This document shows, piece after piece, positions 55,508 to 64,000 of a DNA stretch of 64,000 nucleotides. This DNA comes from Raphanus sativus. Its lineage: Eukaryota; Streptophyta; Magnoliopsida; Brassicales; Brassicaceae. The stretch covers positions 25,482,638-25,546,637 of the forward strand of contig NC_079511.1 in the NCBI RefSeq assembly GCF_000801105.2. Reading direction: 5' to 3'. Numbering within the stretch: position 1 is the stretch's first letter; the number at the start of each line of letters is the position of its first letter. The position numbers and the translations under genes were made by a program. The notes beneath the pieces are model-generated. The model had not been told where the DNA came from. It did not search any database and saw only the letters and a list, made by a program, of their open reading frames with translations.

Positions 55508-58500
55508 TCATTGTCTTGTTGAGAACCAATATCTCAAACCTCCTTCCATCTTCTTACTTCCCACTAGCCGAATAGAAGAAAACCTATTTCGAACACTTCT
55601 ATCAATCTGTCGAATCAGTTTATCTGGTGGAATGGGTGCCTCACCATGTCTTCTTCCATTTCTTTCAAGCCATAAACAATGTATAGTCGCCTGAAAAACA
55701 TACTTCAGCGTAAACACCTTGATAGTCTTCTGGCTTGTTGATAACATCGTGACTAACTCCTGCCAATTGTTTGTGTAATCATCCTCCATTATGCCTCTTA
55801 CCAGACTCTTCCAAACAATTGAAGCATATCTGCACTCAAAGAATAGATGATTCCTCGTTTCTATCGGCGTATCACACAGAGAGCAAGCAGCATTCACATT
55901 CCCATTCCAACTCAACATTCTATCTCCAGTTGAAAGCCTATTGTGAATTGCTAACCAAGTCAAGAAAGCATATTTTGGAGTAGCATAGTTAAACCAGACT
56001 CCTCTGTGCCACTCGCAGTACTCACTTCTACTTCGTAGCATCTCCCAAGTTAACTTTGTTGAGAATTTGTTTTTAAACACTCCTTCCTTCTGCTTCCATA
56101 GCCCAATATCATCCTCCATTGATGCTTTCTCTCTACATCTGCTTATCTCCTCTTCTATCAAGTTAAAAATATTTTTTTCTGTGTCTCCTTCTCCTATGAT
56201 TTATCATCACTTCCTCCATTGTAGCTTCCTTCTTTATCCTCATATCAATATAACCTCGTGACCCAATAATCTCCATCAAACATCCCATTTCCGACCAAGA
56301 GTCAAACCAAAACGATGAGTTCTTCCCACAATTTACCTGCACCTTTTAAAAGATCTTTGCTTTATCTCTATACTTCAAAATTTTGCCCCACATCCATGAT
56401 CCAGCTTGAGAAGTTTCCTTCACTGACCAGAATGAACTCTTACGTATCAGATAAGCTTGAATCCAGCATACCCACAATGAATTTTTTGCTGTAAGTATAC
56501 GCCATATTAGCTTCAGACAACTAACATTATTTATCTCTTTCAGCGGCCTAAGATCCAACCCTCCTTCAATCTTCGGTCTACAAACATCCTTCCAAGCTAT
56601 CTTGGCTTTATTTGTATTTAAAGCAGGCCCTGGCCATAGAAAAGCAGAACAGAGTTTCTCTATCTCATTAAGACACGCAACAGGAAGTCGAAAAGCAGCA
56701 AGCCAGAAATTTGCCAAGCTATTAATCACAGATTTGATTAATTGCAGTCTCCCTCCAAAAGATAAAAACCGATTCTGCCAAGAGTTTATCCTTGATCTTA
56801 TTTTTTCTATCAGGGGTAGGAAATCCGTTACTGACATTCTTTTAGTGAAAAGAGGCAAGCCCAAGTATCTGACAGGTAGTTGCCCTTTATCAAACGGAAA
56901 AGCCATAATATATCTTCTTGATGCTGCCCACCAATACCAGCAATGAAGAGCGTAGATTTCTCTAAGTTTATCTTGAGACCCGACGCTTTTTCAAAGACTT
57001 CAAACACCTTTAAAACTCCCTCTAGAGATCTTTTGGTACCATCCGCAAAAATCATAAGATCATCAGCAAAACACAAGTGTGTTAAGTTGATATTCTTGCA
57101 TCTTGGATGATACCCGGTTCTCCTCTGCTCTGCTGCTTCATCTATAAGTTTTGAGAGAACATTCATACACAAAACGAACATATAAGGAGACAAAGAGCAG
57201 TCTTGCCTTAATCATCTGGTACTTTGGAAGTAGCCTGCCAGTTCACCATTAACTTGAACAGAGAATGATGCAGTGCTCACACAAAGATCAATCCAGTGTA
57301 CAAACTTCTCTGGAAAACCAAGCCCCTTCAGCATATTCAGTAGGAATGGCCATTGAACTGAGTCAAAATCTTTTGAGATATCAATCTTCGTACAGCATCT
57401 TGCAGAGATATCCTCCTTGTGGTAATCTTTCACCAACTCCGTAGCTAGCAAGAGATTCTCCAGGAGAAATCTATCACTTATGAAGGCTGATTGATTCAGG
57501 GCAATAATCTTAGGCAGTATACACTTCAATCTGTTCGCTAAGATCTTTGATATGACTTTATAACACGTTGCAACACGAGATGGGGCGGTAATCCTTCATC
57601 TCCTCCGCCTTATCTTTTTCGGTATCAAAGCCAGAATAGTCGAGTTGACTCCCTTTGGGAGAAAGCCTTTCTCAAAAAACGATTGTATAGCCACTGTTAC
57701 ATCAGATCCAATAATTCCCCAAGAAGCTTTAAAGAACTCACTTGTGTAACCATCTGGACCTGGAGCTTTCTCAGCTGGCATACTGAATATCACCTTCCTC
57801 ACTTCTTCTCCTGTAACTTCCTTCTGTAACTTCCCCTTCTCTTCTTCACTACAGCTAAATTTTAGCAGATCTTGTAATCTCTCTACAGAAATACCCTCAA
57901 ACTCCAGCGGTTTATGCGTTAGAAAATCAGTGAAGTACCTCTCTGCCTCTTTTTTAATGTTCTCCCCCATAATAACTTCTCCATCCCAACCTTTTAACTC
58001 GTTTATAGCATTCCTGACTTCCCTGATTTTTACCGCATTATGAAACACCGTTGTGTTTAAATCCTCCACATTAAGCCAATGTAGCTTTGACCGCTGCTTA
58101 TAGAATTCTTCTTCAAGATCTGCCAACCTCTGCCATCTTCTTTGCGCAATTGTTTCCTCTCGAATTGCCTCAATAGTTGGGTTCTCCATTGTTTTCTTCT
58201 GCTTTTCACAAAGTATCTCATAAGCTTCTTTAACTCTTCTAGGAAGATCACCCAATTTCTTCTTACTCAACTCTCGCAGCGGATATTTGAAAGCCTTCAA
58301 CTTCTTAGTAAGCATGTGCATAGCTGACGTCGAGAAAAATAAAGAAGGAGATTTCCTCCAATACTCCTTCAGAAGTTTTATAAACTCCGGCATTTTCCCT
58401 ATAGCGTTTGTGAATTTAAAAGGCCTCATTTTCAGCTCTTCTTCTTGCTTTATTTGAGTTCTACTTCTTAGGTGATCTGAACAACCTCCCGACTCGAATA

Positions 58501-59161
58501 CACTGTAAGCTTGTGAGAACTGGTGCAACCACACATCATTAACCAAAACTCGATCTAGCTTTTTACAGATAAGACCAGCCTCCCTTTTATTACACCATGT
58601 GAAACAAGGACCTTGATAATTGTTATCCGTCAGACAGCAATGTCGTGTAACCCTTTGAAAATCTCTCATACCTCCTGATATACTCGGAGAGTTCTCATAA
58701 CCCGAATGCTCACAACCTTCAAGCACTTCATTGAAATCCCCCATAATGATCCATGGCTTGCCTCGAAACATTGATGAATCTTGATGGTTACACATATTAT
58801 CCCACCATTTTTTTCTTTCCTCAATAGTATTCCTCGCATAAACAAAAGAACAAAAGAACTCTTCCTCCATATTCTGTAGCTTCACCGAAACTGTGATAAT
58901 CTGATCACTTTTGAACACCGGCGTGAGTCTCACACTTGACTTCCAGACTACCCAAATCCTCCCCAATGCATTATATTCATAGTTAGACATAAACTCCCAA
59001 TCACGAAAAACATCTGAAACAATCTTACCCGCTTTTCTTTCCTTTACTCTTATCTCCAATAAACATCCAAAACTCAAACTGTTATTCTGCCACCATCTAC
59101 TCATAACAGAATGCTTTGATGGTTTGTTGAAACCTCTTACATTCCATGAGAAGCTAGCCAT
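55508..59161 (-). pseudogene. LINE ORF2: endonuclease and reverse transcriptase, broken
   Basis: Starts at ATG 59161-59159 (MASFSWNVRGFNKPSKHSV). The endonuclease shows SWNVRG, GDFNEVL and SDHLRSR. The reverse transcriptase shows EKAPGPDGYTSEFFK, KIDISKDFDSVQW and FADD (about 57060). A zinc-binding part, CSLCDTPIETRNHLFFEC, comes before the C-terminus at 55508. Lesions: a base missing near 57590 (PKKDKAEEM becomes PKKIRRRR then stop), another near 57560, TGA 57212-57214 in place of Gly in STRGLRQG, and shifts near 56900 and 56200-56340. Confidence 0.85.
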
Positions 59162-60407
59162 TATTGACGGTTTTTACGAGAGCCTTTCTTGTTCATATTG
59201 CTTGGCTTAGCAACATGAACATCTTCTGAAAGGATCTTGTGTCTGGTTTTGGATTCCCTGGGTAAAATCTGTCTCTGATAATGCTCACTCTCCTTATCTC
59301 GTTCATCTTGACTCGTATCTTGCTCAACTTCTACCTCAGCTTCCTCATTTGTTACTTCCACCTCCTGATTCTTTTTCAACTCTTCCACTTCTATATCCAT
59401 GTTCTCTTCATCCGGTATACTTAATGCTGAATATCTCGATGGTGTGATGATTTTTACCTCTCCATATTTCAAAGTTTGATTTTGTTTTATCGAGCTTCTT
59501 CCTGTCTTCCCTGGTGTTAACCATTCTTCTACTACCTGACCTTCTTCTATTTCCTTCTCCTGATTACTGCCTTCCCCCACAATACTCAACCCTCCACTGA
59601 CTCCAATCTTTGACTGTATTACATTCTTCTTAACTGTTTCCTTCTTTTTTTCCAATCCCTCTATTCCTTCTTTGATACATTTAGCTTCTACATGCCCCCA
59701 TCTCCCACAACTATTACATTTATTTGGTAGCCATGGATACAGATACTCCACTGTAATATCCTCTCCATTTATCTTGTAGTCAATCTCCTTTGGCAATGGT
59801 TTAGACAAGTCAGCCTTCACACAAACCTTTGCTATCTTAAAGTTGGTGCAGGCAGTCGTTTCAGGATGAAGATGATCCGGTATACCTGCTGCACTTGAAA
59901 TAAAGCTCAACCCCTCCCACGAATACATGTTCATCGGAACATTCTTCAGATACACCCATAATGGTGTGAGCTTGCTTTCACCATCCTCAATCGGAGACCA
60001 TTTTGAAGCTACCATAGGAATTCCTGCAATATTCCACATCCCCCTACGGATCACCTTCTCCCTCACCGCTGCTTTAGGAATCCTTATCCTCATCGTGTGC
60101 TCATCGATTTCAAAACATCCAGCCTCTGATTCACATCCCCAAAGGACCAGATTTTGTTGACTATCACATGAACTTTCGCCACATGAGGTGCCTTCTCCAG
60201 GAACTTCGCGATAACAAAATCATCCCACAATAAGTTTGCCTTCTCCACAACATCCGTCGGAACCGTCACTGATTTTTTCCCTTCCAAATATGAGATTTCA
60301 AAATCGAACTTTTTCATAACCTTCTTTTCCTGAGTCGCTGCAGCCCATGAACTTTGTTTCGGAATGATCGGAAGCGGAGGATCCTCTTGAACCTCCAACG
60401 AACCCAT
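59161..60407 (-). pseudogene. LINE ORF1: DUF4283 and zinc-knuckle protein, one frameshift
   Basis: From ATG 60407-60405 (MGSLEVQEDPPLP) the DUF4283 region includes FVIAKFLEKAPHVAKVHVIV. A single base appears to be missing near 60111-60116: removing the shift restores EIDEHTMRIRIPKAAVREKV. Then follow a CX2CX4HX4C knuckle (CNSCGRWGHVEAKC) and a Lys/Glu-rich tail. Its TAA (59163-59161) overlaps the ORF2 ATG as TAATG. The protein would bind the LINE RNA. Confidence 0.8.
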
Positions 60408-60539
60408 CCCACCGTCGTGGAGGACAGCCGGAATCGTTTGATCGAAGAAAAATCTAGATCGTCTTCAGAATTGCCAAAACTCATTTCTCTTCGAAACGGT
60501 ACGTTTACTAATGACTATTTAGATTTTTTAAATTCCATT

Positions 60540-60552
60540 ACAAAACAATTAC
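60540..60552. repeat. LINE target-site duplication, right copy
   Basis: ACAAAACAATTAC, at the 5' end of the minus-strand LINE; see the left copy at 55351-55364. Confidence 0.75.
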
Positions 60553-61237
60553 ATTAATGAATAATTTATGAATATGATCTATATAAAAATAACCTTGATT
60601 ATATTTTTTGTAAACAAAGCATTCATATACTTATATTATTGATATATAAAATTAAACCATCCACTATATTTAATAACATAAATTGAATACACTTTCAAAA
60701 TAGTATTTGTACGCCTATTGTTTATATTGATGGCATATTTTTAATCATGAGGTACAAATATTAACAAATCTTAACTATTAGAGATCAAAGATTTAATTGG
60801 AAAAAATATTATATTAAATTAATATCACAAATACAAAATTATAAATAAGTTTTAAAAAATTACAAAATTAATTAGATACTTAAAAGGTTTATTTAAGTAA
60901 AAATGAAATATACATTTGTATTATAGATAATTACAAAATTAACTAAATATTTAAAAAATTTGTTTAAGTGAAAAACAAAATATTCATTTATATTTTAAAT
61001 AAATAGAATGTATATTTATATCGTAAATAAAAAGATTTGAAAATATTTTATTCGGGTGTAGTTAAGAAAAAATGTAAGAATATCTATTTGATTTGTTTAC
61101 TTAGAATAATTCAAATATGTATATACGCATTATTAAGTATATTTTGTAATAAATGAATGATAAGTGATTTCTAGTTAGAATTCATTTAAAACAAATCACA
61201 TATGAATCAAAGTTGTGACTTCTTTTAATATATAAGA

Positions 61238-62947
61238 TAAAATATCAAAAGAAATAAAGTGTTTGTTGGAAAAAAGCATAAATAAAACAATATACAAAGT
61301 ATATCTTTATCTCATCCATCATATAATAATAGCTACTAGTCTACATTTTCTTCTTTTTTTCTTTTGAAGAAAATCCACATGTTTTGTGTAATTTTTTAGA
61401 AAAACATTGTTGTCTGATTCGTATGCGAAATATATCATCCATTTCGCTAAAATGAGCAAGTGATATTTACATTTTTACGTTTGTTTCTATCAACGTTGAA
61501 GCTACACATTTTTTAATATAAGTATATACTACTAGGGAAATACTACGCTGTTTCTTTTGAAACTGATATACTATGCTGTTTGTTTACAAAAAAAAAGTAA
61601 AAATACTACGCTGTTTCTTAACAAATGTGGAAAATTCTTTAAAATTGTTCATAGTGAAATAGAGGTCGTGTTATTTGATGCATTTTTTTTTCTGATCTTT
61701 TTCTTCCTTGATAACGTTTGTTTAAAAAAAAGCAAAAGTATAAGTGGAAGGTTGTCAACATCTCTTTATGGTGCAATCAATATCACATTTAAGTGAATAA
61801 TTTTAAAATATTATAATTTTGTAGTTGGGGGTAATTGAAATTTATTGCAAGTCAAGCAAAGCAAAGAGCCCTTTTTCAGTTTTCTTGATGCAGCTCCCCC
61901 AACACAAGCAACGAACGAATCCTAATTTGGTAGTTTCTGCTACTACATTTACAACTCTGAATAGTCATTACAACAACAAAAACATAAAATACAGACAAAA
62001 TAAAGAAAGTTAATAACGTAAGAGCATTTCTACTTTGGGGTGAATATTGTAGTTGAATAAAATGACCAAAATATTCAAGTTATTCCATAAATTGAGACTT
62101 ATCATTATAATGTGATACTGTATATAAACCTTTTGTCGTGTATAGAGAAAATAAAAGGCAGTAACCATCATGCTTCCGACGAGGTGACATGTGTCAAACA
62201 AAATATCATATCACCGAGGGAATCTAGAAGTCCTTAGAATCAATAATTAGATTTTAACCATGTTTTCAAACTAAAATAATACTCGTACAACTTTGATCAA
62301 AAAATAAATAATAATAATAATACTCGTACAACTATTTGAATAAACGACAAAGTTAACGTGTCAAATCTCCCCTAACCTGGATTCTTGTCTGAAACTCACC
62401 ACGAGAAGTTTATAGTAATGATTTTTACACGAAACTACGAATTATGTAAGACCAACAAAAGACTAAAACATTACGCTTTCAGACCCAATCATAGAAGCAC
62501 TACTTTATTATCTACCAAGTTTTAACACGTATGTATCTGTAAGATTGAACAACACTCGTCGATTTGGAAAAGTAAAAATACATAATATAAAGAAAAAAAA
62601 CATGTTTGCCTACCTAATAATTTTTGGTTTTCAAACATATAAAAAGACTCAAAACATAGAATGTCATACATCAAAAGATTAGAGTTTAAACAGAGAAACG
62701 AGTGAAGAAAGAAATGAGATCAGCACGAATCTAAATCTAAATCTAGTCTAATCAAAACATAAACAAACAAGATCAATATCACACGTGTTCAATTCTTCTC
62801 TCATGGACCATCAAATTTATCAAATCTTTAAAAGGAAAAAAAAAGATTCTGTGCTCGAAATGAATTAAAGTAAATAAATTAAACACCCCAATTCATCAGA
62901 AGATTTATACCAAAACCTTGTGCCACCATTCATGGTTTGGTCAAAAG
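61238..62947. other. AT-rich intergenic region 3' of CID3
   Basis: No supported gene; the open frames are AT-rich and without domains. The last few hundred bases before 62947 should contain the CID3 3' UTR. Confidence 0.4.
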
Positions 62948-64000
62948 CTAATAAGAATCCCTTCCTTTATATGGCATCTCCTGCAATTCAAAATCAAACA
63001 TGTCAGCAAAATCTAACTCTTCTGATCGAATCTATAAAAGAAAAAGAATACACAATGGAAGGTAATAGTAAACCGGTTGGTATGGCGACGGCGGCATAAA
63101 CAAAACCGGTCTCTGCTGACCAACCATCATCTGTTGTTGGTACTGTTTAAAAATTCACATTTAAAAAACTCAGCCTTCCAATAAAAAAGAATCGAGTCAA
63201 TGGCTCTAATAGCAACAAACCTGTGGACTATTAGGAGAATAGTAAGTTTGATTTGGACCAAGCTGCTGAGGTGTATTGTTGTTATACATCATTGGATGTT
63301 GTTGTCCAGGGAATGCTGCTCCCATCTACCAATTTCAGTTTATTTATTTTTTTGGCGAATCAGAAAACATGAAAACAGAGACTTAAGCTCTGATTTAGAG
63401 GTAATGAGTAGACAAATAAGTAAAGAAAGTTACTCCGTATAAAATGTGTATTCCAGGCATAGGCGGAGGGGGAGGGTAATAGAATGATCCGTCCGCAACT
63501 GGAGATTGAGGCCGTGTAGTTGTTGGAGATGGTTGGAAACTTTTTGCGTTGGGGTTGGGCTTAAATTCCTGAATCAGACCTTAAGCTCATTAGCAAATAC
63601 TAACGCCAATTATACTTACTTAAATAATCAAAGCACGGCAAACAAAACCTTGGCATTTGGGTTGAGGTTGGACTTTTCTGAAGAATAAGAACCAATTGAA
63701 GAGCTTGGTGATAGCATTGGACGACTTGATGCTGCCGGGGAAGTTGCAGAGTTTTCTGAATTTCCAGGCCGCCAATGAGAACTCTCAGGTTTCACTCTGT
63801 CAGAAAATCGACTGTGTAGGTTTCCATCAGTGGAACTTTGCCTATCAGCAGTTCTCCATGGATCAGAGGTTGCTGCATCTTCATTAATATCTTGAATGCA
63901 CATTCGACCAATTAGTTCTAAGTTGTGACAACTGAGTTGTGATGGGACTAGATAGAAATGATAAAAGCTAACGCGAAGTTATACATACCTTCAAGACCAG
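62948..64000 (-). CDS. CID3: Ataxin-2-related PAM2 protein, 3' exons (partial)
   Basis: Minus-strand exons, in transcript order: 64000-63989 (runs off the window), 63890-63649, 63568-63434, 63325-63221, 63142-63074 and 62980-62948. All join in phase. The key motif is the PAM2-like SNLNPNAKEFKPNPNAK, formed across a junction, which binds the MLLE domain of poly(A)-binding protein. Pro/Gln/Tyr-rich low-complexity sequence follows (FYYPPPPPMPG, MGAAFPGQQHP), ending EMPYKGRDSY. CTC-interacting ataxin-2-like proteins act in mRNA regulation and stress granules. The LSm parts lie outside the window. Gene order (At1g54170) selects CID3. Confidence 0.85.

Larger units (their letters stand above)
55365..60539 (-). 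mobile_element. Full-length LINE without RNase H, inactivated
   Basis: About 5.2 kb on the minus strand: ORF1 (DUF4283 plus zinc knuckle), ORF2 (endonuclease, reverse transcriptase, zinc-binding RVT region) and an A tail (T run 55365-55374). It differs from the 12-18 kb LINE in lacking an RNase H domain, so it is from another lineage. Frameshifts in ORF1 and ORF2 and a stop at 57212-57214 make it inactive. It sits inside the Helitron at 54643-61237. Confidence 0.9.
54643..61237 (-). mobile_element. Helitron split by a nested LINE
   Basis: On the minus strand it begins at 61237 (TCTTATATATTAAAAGAAGT after A) and ends at 54643 (ATCAAGATCTAA before T). An imperfect hairpin, CCGCACGATTGTACGG, lies 12 bases before the end. 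Without the LINE and its duplication the element would be about 1.4 kb. No Helitron gene is present. That both ends belong to one element is inferred from orientation. Confidence 0.5.

Noticed and set aside
1..64000. CRISPR arrays, bacterial operons or viral genomes
   Set aside because: Introns, plant gene families and plant transposons throughout; no regularly spaced repeats and no viral gene set.

Overview
This window is plant nuclear DNA, almost certainly from the Brassicaceae and probably from Brassica or a close relative. The evidence is the set of conserved genes. In order they are a dormancy/auxin-associated family gene, UBP1A, a DUF1677 gene, a small basic-protein gene, RSH3, a TAF9 remnant, SPL2, NF-YA5 and CID3. 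From memory this is the gene order of Arabidopsis thaliana chromosome 1 around At1g54070 to At1g54170. Arabidopsis genes I expect in the same interval (EXO70D2, ALDH7B4 and two neighbours) are not visible, which would fit gene loss after the Brassiceae genome triplication. All gene assignments come from reading translations; no search was run.

Layout: 0-5 kb holds a dormancy/auxin-associated gene (+) and UBP1A (-, 12 coding exons). 5-10.6 kb is AT-rich transposon debris, followed by the DUF1677 gene (+). 12.0-18.5 kb is a LINE bracketed by a 107-bp target-site duplication, beside an unrecognised minus-strand gene. 19.3-23.9 kb is a PIF/Harbinger DNA transposon with apparently intact genes and TTA duplications. 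24-25.5 kb holds two hAT-like non-autonomous elements with 8-9 bp duplications. 25.9-29.5 kb is a probable Helitron carrying a chimera of 5'-nucleotidase exons and a DUF223/RPA-like OB-fold. 29.8-35 kb contains two SINEs, a small basic-protein gene and two short Helitrons. 35.2-39.9 kb is a Ty1/copia element with 144-bp LTRs. 42.3-43.4 kb is a 5'-truncated LINE, and 44.3-45.3 kb a third short Helitron. 45.6-48.3 kb is a broken RSH3, followed by a TAF9 remnant, then intact SPL2 and NF-YA5 with a miR169 site. 54.6-61.2 kb is a Helitron split by a LINE, and the right end holds the 3' exons of CID3.

The intact host genes act in RNA binding (UBP1A, CID3), organelle-membrane ubiquitination (SPL2) and CCAAT-box transcription (NF-YA5). 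The ppGpp gene RSH3 and the TFIID gene TAF9 look dead in this copy, presumably covered by paralogues elsewhere. The most unusual items are the nucleotidase-OB-fold chimera in the probable Helitron, the third (GRF-type zinc finger plus coiled coil) gene in the Harbinger element, and the very long LINE target-site duplication.
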